Part shown: positions 11,936 through 19,326 of the stretch, piece by piece | How positions within the stretch are numbered: position 1 is the first letter of the stretch | How the letters are laid out: each line of letters opens with the position of its first letter | Made by a program: the position numbers and the translations under genes | Virus record (IMG/VR): IMGVR_UViG_3300023116_004326 | Span: 1 to 22,646 of that record | Length of the DNA stretch: 22,646 bases | Direction: 5' to 3' (one strand) | From: a virus | The notes under the pieces: model-generated | What the model saw: only the letters and a program-made list of their open reading frames with translations | Told to the model about the DNA's origin: nothing | Databases searched by the model: none

Positions 11936-12377
11936 TTGGATCCTGTTCTTCCATATATTCTTTTTGTTCGCTTTTTGACATAACACTTGATAAGGTTGTT
12001 GCATCATCTACCTTCATATTAGGATTCTTATCTAAAAGATATTGTTCAAATTTATTCTTTGCTTGTTTCTTTGGCGCCGCTACATACTGATGAAAAAAGT
12101 TTTCATACGCACCACACATTGCCATTAGTTTCCAAAGCAAGCCTTTATGATTTTTGCTTAGAGTCCAATGATGTTTGTTAACAAACTCATTTGTCATTTC
12201 TAAATAATGTTCTTGAAAAAACCTATCACCTTTTACATTGCTTACGTAACGCATAGCAATAAACGGAGCAAATAACTTTTTATCATCATCGCTAAGTTTA
12301 TTATACCAGTCCTTGTCACGTTTGTCTACTGCACGTAACATTGCTTTTAAATCAAGAAACTTTTTCTTTTCAGCCAT
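11925..12377 (-). CDS. Possible clamp-loader small subunit, gp62-like (150 aa)
   Basis: The start is the ATG at 12377, overlapping the cupin gene by 8 bases and following GGAAAGAG. The frame is open upstream, but that part lies inside the cupin gene. The product is alpha-helical: F-L-D-L-K-A-M-L-R-A-V-D at the start, L-F-A-P-F-I-A-M-R-Y-V-S-N-V-K-G in the middle, then F-V-N-K-H-H-W-T-L-S-K-N-H-K-G-L-L and a Lys-rich region (A-P-K-K-Q-A-K-N-K-F). This general pattern, the size and the position among replication genes resemble gp62-type subunits of marine T4-like phages. There is no diagnostic motif, so this is a tentative call. The C-terminus is acidic. Confidence 0.45.
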   Translation of the reverse strand: MAEKKKFLDLKAMLRAVDKRDKDWYNKLSDDDKKLFAPFIAMRYVSNVKGDRFFQEHYLEMTNEFVNKHHWTLSKNHKGLLWKLMAMCGAYENFFHQYVAAPKKQAKNKFEQYLLDKNPNMKVDDATTLSSVMSKSEQKEYMEEQDPNAK

Positions 12378-12696
12378 ATCTCTTTCCATCAAATACGCAA
12401 ACAAAATATAATTCTTCGTTGCCTGCATGTACACGATGAAACACACCGTCCTCAATTAGCACAGTATCACCTGCTTCAACGTTGTGTGTAACATCATCTA
12501 GTTCCATAGTACCACTGCCTTCTAGAAACATGTAAACTTCTTCTTGTCCTTCATGTTTATGTCCGCTTGTGCTTTTGCGTGGATTTAATCTTGTACTACT
12601 AACAACAAGATTTTTTAATGTTGTGTTGTCTTTAACAATATAACGATCATCATTTTTTACAACCGTTCCTTCTATACTAGAACTTTTAAACTTCAT
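12370..12696 (-). CDS. Cupin-domain protein 1 (108 aa)
   Basis: A single conserved beta-barrel cupin. Motif 1 is G-H-K-H-E-G-Q-E-E-V-Y-M-F-L-E-G-S-G (45-62), with two His and a Glu as metal ligands. Motif 2 is G-D-T-V-L-I-E-D-G-V-F-H-R-V (76-89), with the fourth ligand His. Small cupins act as sugar epimerases, isomerases, dioxygenases or sensors. Nothing here picks one. The gene overlaps the preceding oxygenase by an ATGA and the following gene by 8 bases, so it is part of the operon. It differs from the second cupin (14153-14509) in motif spacing, so they are not recent duplicates. Confidence 0.85.
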   Translation of the reverse strand: MKFKSSSIEGTVVKNDDRYIVKDNTTLKNLVVSSTRLNPRKSTSGHKHEGQEEVYMFLEGSGTMELDDVTHNVEAGDTVLIEDGVFHRVHAGNEELYFVCVFDGKRYG

Positions 12697-13289
12697 CTTT
12701 TTACTCCTACTATATTCATACTCATAACAATTCTATTTTCATTAACTTTGTTTTCTTGCACTCTATGTGATAACCATGCAGGAAATAGTAACACATCGTT
12801 AGTATTACATTGTACTTCCTGATAGAAGTCTTGTCTACTAAAATCTGTATGACTTCTTGGCATATATGTCCAACTTGAATGTAAAGGATTTCGGAACTCT
12901 ATGTTACCGCTATCTTTAGGTTTATTTAAATAAACGCTAGCCGCCATATGTGCTGGACTATGATCGTGTTCGATTACATATCCTTTTTGATTTGTAATAT
13001 TAGTCCAACTATTCATTACTTCTAATGGAATATCTTGCATATCCCATTCTTTCCAAACTTGATTTACTATAGGTTGCAACCAAACCATAAAATCATGTAG
13101 TTCTTCCCATAGATGAGGATCTAGTATATTATGATTTGCATTTGTTTTTCCGCCGCCACGCATACTACCTGCGTTCTCCGGCATAAGCATTGTATCTTTA
13201 ATAGCACGAGAACTTGCAGATGAAAAATCACCTGGGTATGTTGCTTTCCATACAAGATTAGGTGTTGTATTAATCGGTGTAATGCTCAT
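12693..13289 (-). CDS. Putative 2OG-Fe(II) oxygenase (198 aa)
   Basis: The core matches the phage and cyanobacterial family of putative 2OG-Fe(II) oxygenases. Residues 107-135 contain E-H-D-H-S-P-A-H-M-A-A-S-V-Y-L-N-K-P, and 164-191 contain N-D-V-L-L-F-P-A-W-L-S-H-R-V with distal H175 and, further on, R186 in N-E-N-R-I-V-M-S-M. The N-terminal region includes a Gly-rich stretch (M-R-G-G-G-K-T-N). The target is unknown. It is distinct in sequence from the oxygenase at 7691-8224. It overlaps the 79-residue gene by 20 bases and the cupin by 4, so the three are likely cotranslated. Confidence 0.8.
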   Translation of the reverse strand: MSITPINTTPNLVWKATYPGDFSSASSRAIKDTMLMPENAGSMRGGGKTNANHNILDPHLWEELHDFMVWLQPIVNQVWKEWDMQDIPLEVMNSWTNITNQKGYVIEHDHSPAHMAASVYLNKPKDSGNIEFRNPLHSSWTYMPRSHTDFSRQDFYQEVQCNTNDVLLFPAWLSHRVQENKVNENRIVMSMNIVGVKR

Positions 13290-13509
13290 GATCTTCTTTT
13301 GTCAAATAGTAGATTGTTTTTAATTTTTTTAACATTTCTTGTAGTGTTCTATTACCTTCGTTTGCATAATCTACAATTTCACTTATCTCTAATTCTGTTA
13401 AATGCCATTCGGGCAATATTTCTTTTTCAATACAAATACGATCCCCAGTTTTAGTATCACGTTCGTAAACTGTTTTACCTCCATCTGGGGATTCGTATAT
13501 CTTAACCAT
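13270..13509 (-). CDS. Small protein of unknown function (79 aa)
   Basis: The N-terminus V-K-I-Y-E-S-P-D-G-G-K-T-V-Y-E-R looks like a beta-hairpin. A helical acidic C-terminal half follows (E-L-E-I-S-E-I-V-D-Y, L-Q-E-M-L-K-K-L-K). It has no cysteine or membrane segment. It follows the transporter gene by three bases and overlaps the oxygenase by 20, so it belongs to the same transcript. No clear ribosome site; translation may be coupled to the transporter. I do not recognise a family. Confidence 0.7.
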   Translation of the reverse strand: MVKIYESPDGGKTVYERDTKTGDRICIEKEILPEWHLTELEISEIVDYANEGNRTLQEMLKKLKTIYYLTKEDHEHYTD

Positions 13510-13512
13510 ATG

Positions 13513-14133
13513 CTATACTTTAGCACCTACTTTATTTCTAAGATAAGCAAGTAGCATACCATATGCTGGTAGGAACACAATAAGTCCTACTACAATTTTA
13601 GTAAGTGTATTATTAAACGCTACGCCATGTACCCAAGGTGCAGGATAAAACGCTGTATAGAAGAACGTGTACGTATCAATAATATTTGCCACGATAGTTG
13701 AAATCGCTGGCGCCGCCCACCATGCTTCTGTATAACGCTCTCTAATGTGCTGGAATACATATACGTCAAGCATTGTACCAACTGCATAAGCAGTACCTGA
13801 TGCAATACCTACTCTGTATGCGTGTTCATCACCAAGTGCTAATAGTACAAGCACTGATGCAACAATCGCAGGAATAATAGCCATTGCTACAACAGCACGA
13901 CCTGCTTCTTTACCAACAAGACGTACAGTCAAGTCAGTGGCAACAACTACGATCGGAAATGTAAATGCCGCCGCCGCAAGTGGAAACGAACCAAACAATG
14001 GTAAGTCTGCGCCAGGGAATACATCAAATCTAATTGTTACTAAGTAATTACTAACAGCAATTACAAGTGTGTGTAGAATTACTAACTTGCTTACAAGAGC
14101 CTTGTCTACACCTTCTAACATTTTAGTGAACAT
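13513..14133 (-). CDS. yhhQ: Queuosine precursor transporter, YhhQ/VUT family
   Basis: This 206-residue membrane protein matches E. coli YhhQ motif by motif: F-T-F-P-x4-A-T-D-L-T-V-R (58-71), Y-A-V-G-T-M-L-D-V-Y-V-F-Q (116-128), W-W-A-A-P-A-I-S-T-x3-N-x2-D-T (138-153), and F-L-P-A-Y-G-M-L-L near the end. It has about six hydrophobic segments. YhhQ imports 7-deazaguanine precursors (preQ0, preQ1) for queuosine in tRNA. In phages the same precursors can be built into DNA to block restriction. No insertion enzyme (Tgt or DpdA type) or synthesis gene is present in this window, so the use is open. It has the best ribosome site of the operon, AAGGAGG eight bases upstream. The high-Ala, less AT-rich coding differs from neighbours and may point to more recent transfer. 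Confidence 0.88.
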   Translation of the reverse strand: MFTKMLEGVDKALVSKLVILHTLVIAVSNYLVTIRFDVFPGADLPLFGSFPLAAAAFTFPIVVVATDLTVRLVGKEAGRAVVAMAIIPAIVASVLVLLALGDEHAYRVGIASGTAYAVGTMLDVYVFQHIRERYTEAWWAAPAISTIVANIIDTYTFFYTAFYPAPWVHGVAFNNTLTKIVVGLIVFLPAYGMLLAYLRNKVGAKV

Positions 14134-14152
14134 ATAGTTCCTCCTTATTTTA

Positions 14153-14509
14153 TTACTTTACTTTAGTACCGACAGTGCGTCTCACAATATCATCATGATT
14201 AAACTCTGCCCAATACAGTTCAAAGGCAACTCCGTCTTCAATGCCTTCAAATTGATGAACCTTACCAGGCTTAACCTGTGTAAATTCACCAGGACCAAGA
14301 ATAGTTTCATCAACTAATCCTTCTTGGTCATCTTGCCAAACACGAACAAGCATCTTGCCCGATTCAACAAAGAATCCATTCCATTTGTAACGATGCTCAT
14401 GCTCGCTACACTTGTAACCTTTCTTAAATTCAATACGGTGAAACTCTAGTACACCGTTAGCATGGATCAATTCTGTTTGACCCCAAATCTTTCCTGCTTT
14501 CATAGTCAT
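14153..14509 (-). CDS. Cupin-domain protein 2 (118 aa)
   Basis: A second small cupin. The likely metal ligands lie in S-E-H-E-H-R-Y-K-W-N-G-F-F-V (35-48), and the second motif in G-P-G-E-F-T-Q-V-K-P-G-K-V-H-Q-F (72-87). The spacing resembles sugar-binding cupins of the isomerase or epimerase type. The ATG overlaps the TGA of the preceding gene (ATGA). An internal ATG two codons later is possible. Nineteen bases separate it from the transporter gene, whose ribosome site lies in that gap. Substrate unknown. Confidence 0.8.
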   Translation of the reverse strand: MTMKAGKIWGQTELIHANGVLEFHRIEFKKGYKCSEHEHRYKWNGFFVESGKMLVRVWQDDQEGLVDETILGPGEFTQVKPGKVHQFEGIEDGVAFELYWAEFNHDDIVRRTVGTKVK

Positions 14510-15216
14510 TGCCCTTTCTCCTTCTGCATTCGCAGTCTTTGTTTGAAATTATTAACTCTCCATCCTTTGTAATTGTCTAAACGATGAAACTCTTCTGTTG
14601 TTACTAGGTGATGATTTACTTTAATTGGTTTATCACTTAATGGTATAAGTTGTGCAATAGGATCGCCAGGCTCTAAAGATAACCTACTTCCTTGTGGTAA
14701 AAAGAAATTAAATTCTGCTATATGTGTATATTTGAAATTGATAGTTCCGGGACTACTCCAATGGCTAAGAGGATTTTTTTGATGCCATGTGGGTTGCATC
14801 CATAGCCATTCAATGTCTTGACTAGTTTTAATTCTCCATGGCAAAGGAAATTTAATATGATGATAACCAGGCTTGTGATCAGCATAGTCATCTGAACTAT
14901 GACTGCTAGGCTGTTTAAATTTTTCTGGCATAACATCAAATGCAATCTTACCGTCCATAAAACGCTGTATCACAAAACTTGCAGGACTAGGAATAATAAT
15001 ACCACGTTTCATAATGTCTATAATTGCAGGGCAAGTTTTCATACCTGCAACTTCTAAACCTTGTACATGAACGTGTTCGTGATTGTCTGGTCTTGATATA
15101 GGTAACTTTTTCCACCAACGTGGAATAAAATATTTAGACAAGTTTGGCTTAAACATGTCGTATGCATGTTGATCGTCTGTGTATAAATCTACTGTGATAG
15201 GTTTATTAAAAAACAT
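14506..15216 (-). CDS. Conserved phage protein, possibly DUF6065-like (236 aa)
   Basis: The protein has an order of features I associate with DUF6065-type proteins: P-R-W-W-K-K-L-P early (about 32-39), T-C-P-A-I-I-D and G-I-I-I-P-S-P-A in the first third, F-P-L-P-W-R-I-K-T near 122, N-F-F-L-P-Q-G (170s), and E-P-G-D-P-I-A-Q-L-I-P near 182. No enzyme motif is known to me. It starts directly after the TAA of the next upstream gene (TAAATG) and overlaps the cupin by 4 bases. Function not assignable. The family name is a tentative recognition from pattern only. Confidence 0.6.
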   Translation of the reverse strand: MFFNKPITVDLYTDDQHAYDMFKPNLSKYFIPRWWKKLPISRPDNHEHVHVQGLEVAGMKTCPAIIDIMKRGIIIPSPASFVIQRFMDGKIAFDVMPEKFKQPSSHSSDDYADHKPGYHHIKFPLPWRIKTSQDIEWLWMQPTWHQKNPLSHWSSPGTINFKYTHIAEFNFFLPQGSRLSLEPGDPIAQLIPLSDKPIKVNHHLVTTEEFHRLDNYKGWRVNNFKQRLRMQKEKGQ

Positions 15217-15720
15217 TTAAAACAACAAACTATAATCTAGTGTTTCACTTGAACGAGAAACTTCTTTTACAAAAAATACACATTCAGGATTGTCTGCATC
15301 GCCCAAAGGTGTGGTTAATAATTGCCCTGCTTTTAGTTTAGGAAAGTACCATTTCACATCTTGATACACATTAACAACATCTACACTAACAAAGTCAGGT
15401 CTAAAAGATGTTAATGGATTGAATTGAAATGCTTCAAATCCTCTATCATTTAAACTTGTTAATGGCAGTACTTCCAGATCGCCGCCTTCGCTTGATCCAA
15501 TTAACATAGACCATTCTAGTGGCATTTGTACTTGATGTTTTCCTACTTGAAGTACAACAGCAGGTGCTGAAAAACTTTCTAAATATATTAAAGGCATAAA
15601 GAAATAATCCGGCTCTTTAGGATCCGAATTATCTAATACTGAATATCTAATGTCCTCGTTGATTTCTTTTGGAAGATTATTTAGATCATATGGTTTGTTT
15701 TCTAGTGTTAATATTTTCAT
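15217..15720 (-). CDS. Conserved T4-like phage protein of unknown function (167 aa)
   Basis: A beta-rich protein with distinctive, well-formed blocks: D-Y-F-F-M-P-L-I-Y-L-E-S-F (38-50), A-V-V-L-Q-V-G-K-H-Q-V-Q-M-P-L-E-W (54-70), L-T-S-L-N-D-R-G-F-E-A-F (87-98), F-R-P-D-F, and V-Y-Q-D-V-K-W-Y-F-P-K-L-K-A-G-Q-L. I have the impression that similar proteins occur next to UvsW in marine T4-like phages, but cannot name one. It directly follows UvsW with no spacer (TAA then ATG), so it is very likely coupled to it. No signal peptide, membrane segment or catalytic motif. Confidence 0.75.
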   Translation of the reverse strand: MKILTLENKPYDLNNLPKEINEDIRYSVLDNSDPKEPDYFFMPLIYLESFSAPAVVLQVGKHQVQMPLEWSMLIGSSEGGDLEVLPLTSLNDRGFEAFQFNPLTSFRPDFVSVDVVNVYQDVKWYFPKLKAGQLLTTPLGDADNPECVFFVKEVSRSSETLDYSLLF

Positions 15721-17175
15721 TTAATCAATTGTTATCCTTTCGATTGTAAAGGGGTAATTAGCCTCTTTATAAAATTTTTTACGTTGTGTAAGATGCCTTT
15801 TTGCAAACTTACATCTGCTTGTGATGTCCCATATTTGGACATGGTCTTTATCTTCAGCCTTTCTAATTCCTCTACCAATTGACTGAATAACACGTACAAA
15901 AGACTTACCAGGCTCAATAAGAATAAGGTTAAAAATCCTAGGAATGTTAATACCAACTGCGGCAACACCATAAGTTGCAATAAGAACTTTATTTTCAGCA
16001 GTTTTAACCTCGTCATATTGTTCCTTTCTATCATTGGCTTTTGTTTCTCCAGAGATAAAAACACTATTCTCTATATGTGATTGTAACATCTTTCCTGCAG
16101 AAAGTCTATCTACAAGTACCAAAGTATTGCCATTTTCGCTTATTTTGGCAATTAATTTTGAAATCCATTCTATTCTTTTTTCATTAGTTGTTAGATATTT
16201 TAATTCTTCTTGATAAGATCTAAACTCTTGTACATCTTCAGTTTGAATAACATTAACATGACAGTTAGCAAGTACACCTTTTGCTTGTAGATCACTTGCA
16301 CTAATATGATTAATAACTTCTCCTAGTCCTGCTCTAATACCTTGAAACTCAAATTGTTCTTTTGGAATAGTACCTGTAAGTCCCCAACGAATTGGAACGT
16401 GTGCAAAGTTTTGTGTAAGCAGTTGCTTCAAAACATCTGCTTTTGCTTGATGCACTTCGTCAACAATAACGCAACGTACATCTTCCATTGCTTCTTGAAA
16501 AGTTACAGCCGCTTCGTGGTTCTTAGTTTTCTTACTAAGAATGTTTAGACTTTGCCAAGTACAGATTGTATGTGTTCTACCTAATTCTTTTCGATCACCA
16601 AAGTATACACCGACATCTAATCCGCAATTAACATAGTCTTCTTCTGTCTGCGTTACTAACGATTTGTTAGGAACAATAACTAGGCTACGTCCATATGGTT
16701 CACACAGATGCGAAAGTGTAGCAGTGATAATAGTTTTACCTGCACCAGTAGCAACTTCTTGTAGTGCTTGTGGATTAGATAAAAAGTTGTTAATAACTTC
16801 AAGTTGGTAGTCACGTAAACGAATTGGTTGTCCTTCTGCTGGATGTCCTTTAGGCCAACAAGTGTCTCCCCAGTAGTCTTCTCTTATTTCATTAAATTTA
16901 ATTTGTATAGGAGTTCGCTGATCTTCAACTTCAACGTAAACACCTTTTTCGTCTAGTGCTTCTAAAACTTCTTTCAGCATACTAACATAAGTTGTACCGC
17001 CTAGTCCAAAGAAACTTACGGTACCGTCCCAACGTCCTAGTTTATATGCTGGCAAGTAACGTGCATACGGAATGTCATACTTAAACTTATTAACCAAGTG
17101 CTTACGCATTGATAAGTCCAAGCCTTCAAACTTTACGTTTACTTCATCTCTAATTACTAATTTACAGGATGCCAC
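15721..17175 (-). CDS. uvsW: UvsW-type recombination helicase (484 aa)
   Basis: UvsW is the SF2 helicase of T4-like phages that unwinds branched DNA and R-loops and drives the switch to recombination-dependent replication. The N-terminal nucleic-acid-binding domain has Y-K-L-G-R-W-D-G (about 44-51), matching F-x-Y-G-N-W-D-G of T4. The helicase motifs are A-T-G-A-G-K-T (142-148), D-E-V-H (239-242), L-T-G-T (266-269), and Q-S-I-G-R-G-I-R near the end of the second RecA domain. I choose the GTG at 17175 because AAGGAG lies nine bases upstream. The frame is open 17 codons further. Length fits T4 UvsW (503). It overlaps the preceding gene by 14 bases. Confidence 0.92.
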   Translation of the reverse strand: MASCKLVIRDEVNVKFEGLDLSMRKHLVNKFKYDIPYARYLPAYKLGRWDGTVSFFGLGGTTYVSMLKEVLEALDEKGVYVEVEDQRTPIQIKFNEIREDYWGDTCWPKGHPAEGQPIRLRDYQLEVINNFLSNPQALQEVATGAGKTIITATLSHLCEPYGRSLVIVPNKSLVTQTEEDYVNCGLDVGVYFGDRKELGRTHTICTWQSLNILSKKTKNHEAAVTFQEAMEDVRCVIVDEVHQAKADVLKQLLTQNFAHVPIRWGLTGTIPKEQFEFQGIRAGLGEVINHISASDLQAKGVLANCHVNVIQTEDVQEFRSYQEELKYLTTNEKRIEWISKLIAKISENGNTLVLVDRLSAGKMLQSHIENSVFISGETKANDRKEQYDEVKTAENKVLIATYGVAAVGINIPRIFNLILIEPGKSFVRVIQSIGRGIRKAEDKDHVQIWDITSRCKFAKRHLTQRKKFYKEANYPFTIERITID

Positions 17176-18370
17176 TTGCAGAGTCTCCTTTAAATGTATA
17201 ATGTACCAACAATGGTTTATTTGCAAGATACGTTTGTGTTTTGTAATGACTAGGTTCAGTTGCTAAGTCAACTATAACAACATTAGGTGTGATGTTATAT
17301 TTTACAAAGTTCTTATTGATTTTTTCGTTAGTAAGTATAATTTTGCTTTCAGGATCAAACTTATTAACTTTCCTATCTTTAATATAGTCGTTCATTTCTT
17401 TGTTCTTAGGATATCTAAATGCTACCGATGTTTGGTTTGAAAGACCTGCCCATTCTAGCAATTCAATCCATTTAATCAGACTTTCGTGCTCTACACTGCT
17501 TACCATAATAAGTGTTTGTTTACTAGGCTTAATAAGTTCCAAGAAATTTTGACGCTCGTGAACTTTTCTATTAACTGTCCAACGTGATTGATCTCCTAAC
17601 AATATTTTTCTAAACGTTTTATGTCCTAGTTTTTTAACCACCGGTGAATCATAAACAGTTACACCAAGCATTTTACTATACAATATTGCCTCAACAGGAT
17701 CGTCAATATCTTTAAAAGGTTGCAAGTAATTTGCAGGGATATCTGAATTATTAATTGTAAACTTGTTGTCTTGAATTGTCAACAACGGAAAATATTTTAA
17801 TCCTTCTTTTTTAACTGTATCTGTTTTCTTTTTAATGTCTGTAAGATTTTCGTCAATAGAAAATCCTTTTCCTCTTACAGCATCAAGTAAAAATTCAATA
17901 TTTTTTTCGTTAAAAGGAAAACTCCATTCTTTATTTTCGCCGTTATATGTACCAGCAAGGTATACATGTTTTTTTCTTTTCTTAAACTTATTAACTAGGT
18001 CTGCGATGAATGGACTTTTACAAACAATTTGGTCGCCATCGATGTGTAACGTTTTTGTTTTATCAATTACCCTAAACGGTCTTGCAAAAACTTTCTTAGT
18101 AATTAGTGTTTCAGTATCAAAACCAATCTTACGTAGTGCCGGTTCGTATCTTTTAACAATTCGTAGTCCGATTTCTCCTTGCTTTTCAGTAAGTGCAAGA
18201 TTTCGTTCTAGTTGCATTGCTAAACTTTTTACAATGTTTAGATCATATTGGTTGATTGCAACAGTAGGAAGTTGTTCATTACTAAAGTTATAGGCCCATA
18301 GAGTTCCACCTAAAAACTGTATTGCGTCATCAATTGTGTTGTTGATTCCTTGAGGTAATTTATTCACCAT
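17162..18370 (-). CDS. Large phage protein paired with UvsW, HARP-like segment (402 aa)
   Basis: The protein is basic (many Lys) and lies at the head of the long minus-strand operon, overlapping UvsW by 14 bases. Around residues 107-166 there is I-D-G-D-Q-I-V-C-K-S-P-F, then H-V-Y-L-A-G-T-Y-N-G-E-N-K-E-W-S-F-P-F. The pattern of a residue run ending W-x-F-P-F resembles the HARP domain that precedes SF2 helicases such as SMARCAL1. The C-terminal half (L-I-M-V-S-S-V-E-H-E-S-L-I-K-W, V-V-I-V-D-L-A-T-E-P) resembles the alternating strand-helix pattern of a helicase RecA2 domain, but no Walker A or D-E-x-H is present. I infer an inactive helicase-like partner; the family is not identified. Start ATG with weak GGTGAC upstream. 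Confidence 0.65.
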   Translation of the reverse strand: MVNKLPQGINNTIDDAIQFLGGTLWAYNFSNEQLPTVAINQYDLNIVKSLAMQLERNLALTEKQGEIGLRIVKRYEPALRKIGFDTETLITKKVFARPFRVIDKTKTLHIDGDQIVCKSPFIADLVNKFKKRKKHVYLAGTYNGENKEWSFPFNEKNIEFLLDAVRGKGFSIDENLTDIKKKTDTVKKEGLKYFPLLTIQDNKFTINNSDIPANYLQPFKDIDDPVEAILYSKMLGVTVYDSPVVKKLGHKTFRKILLGDQSRWTVNRKVHERQNFLELIKPSKQTLIMVSSVEHESLIKWIELLEWAGLSNQTSVAFRYPKNKEMNDYIKDRKVNKFDPESKIILTNEKINKNFVKYNITPNVVIVDLATEPSHYKTQTYLANKPLLVHYTFKGDSASGIL

Positions 18371-18408
18371 GACTATGTCACCAATGTTAAGTTATAAGTT
18401 ATGTTTTA

Positions 18409-18414
18409 ATTATA
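18409..18414 (-). promoter_or_regulatory. Candidate host-type -10 promoter (TATAAT) for the long operon
   Basis: On the minus strand TATAAT lies 38 bases before the ATG at 18370, in the only non-coding gap upstream of the UvsW operon. A second AT-rich candidate, CTTATAACTT, is closer to the gene. No -35 hexamer was clear because the region upstream is inside the next gene. No late box was seen here, which fits early or middle expression of replication genes. Confidence 0.4.
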
Positions 18415-18419
18415 GCAGA

Positions 18420-19280
18420 TTATACAGTTTTGTCAACCAAAAGTTCGTTTAATTTTGGCAGTAATCTTGCCAAAGGTAGACCTTCTGCTATTTCATCAAC
18501 GGTCCATTCTGTATGTGCGTAATCATTTAACCACTGTTGTCTTTCAGGCTTTATAGGGTCTTCAATAGTATCAAAACTGTGATTAGCAACGTCATATGCT
18601 AAACTTGATTGGCCTACAAATGCAGGAACTCCGCCTATAATACTTTGAATTCCTGGATTACTTGTCCAACTTACAACAGCATGAGCACCTTTAAAACTAA
18701 AATCAAAGTCGTCATATGTTCCTGTAACATGCAATGGTATTTGTCTAAACACATTTTTGAATTCGTGTTCTATTCCAGGTAACTGACATCTTGGGTGTGG
18801 CCTAAAGTATATTTTTCTTTCGGAGTATTTTCTAATTTCATCTATAACGTCTGATATCCATTTACTCATAGGAGGCATATCACGCCATTGATGACTTTTA
18901 TCATGTTGTCCACAAATTACAATATGTTCTCCAAATGACCACGGCTTTAATTCGAGTCCGAGTTGTCTAGCCCTACTGCTATCATTACTGCTAGGACCAA
19001 AAAAAGCATCTCTATTGATTCCATTTATTCCTACTTTCCATGTTGTTCCTCTTTTGATTCCGCCTACTTCTAATACTATTACAGGGATATTATTTTTTTG
19101 ACAATATTCCCACACAGGCTGATTATTTTTCATACGACCATGCCAGAGCACACTCCAAATAACTGCTACGTCAAAGTCTTCGTGTTCTTCGTGTCCTAGG
19201 TGTTTTAATCCTGTGCTAAATGCATCAAAAACTGCTGTACTGTTTAATGCACCATTCTCTCTGAATAATTTGAACTTCAT
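18420..19280 (-). CDS. Capsule-polysaccharide-type glycosyltransferase (286 aa)
   Basis: Features of the KpsS/CapS-like GT-B group are visible: I-Y-F-R-P-H-P-R (157-164), the nucleotide-sugar-loop-like S-W-T-S-N-P-G-I-Q-S-I-I-G-G-V-P-A-F (204-221), and V-L-E-V-G-G-I-K-R-G-T earlier (69-79). This family builds or extends surface polysaccharide. A phage copy might modify its own glycans or the host surface. It is divergent from the GT-A gene at 19327. A late box (AATAAATA, minus) sits 28 bases before its ATG. The gene ends 49 bases before the start of the UvsW operon. Length is near the usual 300 residues. Acceptor unknown. Confidence 0.7.
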   Translation of the reverse strand: MKFKLFRENGALNSTAVFDAFSTGLKHLGHEEHEDFDVAVIWSVLWHGRMKNNQPVWEYCQKNNIPVIVLEVGGIKRGTTWKVGINGINRDAFFGPSSNDSSRARQLGLELKPWSFGEHIVICGQHDKSHQWRDMPPMSKWISDVIDEIRKYSERKIYFRPHPRCQLPGIEHEFKNVFRQIPLHVTGTYDDFDFSFKGAHAVVSWTSNPGIQSIIGGVPAFVGQSSLAYDVANHSFDTIEDPIKPERQQWLNDYAHTEWTVDEIAEGLPLARLLPKLNELLVDKTV

Positions 19281-19293
19281 CTATTGCCTACTA

Positions 19294-19307
19294 AATATAC
19301 GTATATT
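19294..19307. repeat. 14-bp perfect palindrome in a divergent promoter region
   Basis: AATATACGTATATT lies between the two divergent sugar-transfer genes, about 14 bases from one start and 20 from the other. Palindromes of this size in divergent promoters can be operator sites for dimeric regulators. In AT-rich DNA it can also arise by chance. Confidence 0.35.
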
Positions 19308-19308
19308 A

Positions 19309-19316
19309 TATTTATT
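19309..19316 (-). promoter_or_regulatory. Late promoter box, minus strand (AATAAATA)
   Basis: This matches 7 of 8 bases of TATAAATA on the minus strand. Predicted start of transcription is near 19303, giving a leader of about 22 bases before the ATG at 19280. The box lies beside the 14-bp palindrome. Confidence 0.5.
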
Positions 19317-19326
19317 AGAGGATTAA

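Noticed and set aside
17835-18293. 152-codon plus-strand ORF over the UvsW-partner gene
   Set aside because: Antisense to a long gene in a tight operon; Ser/Leu/Phe-rich and without start signals.
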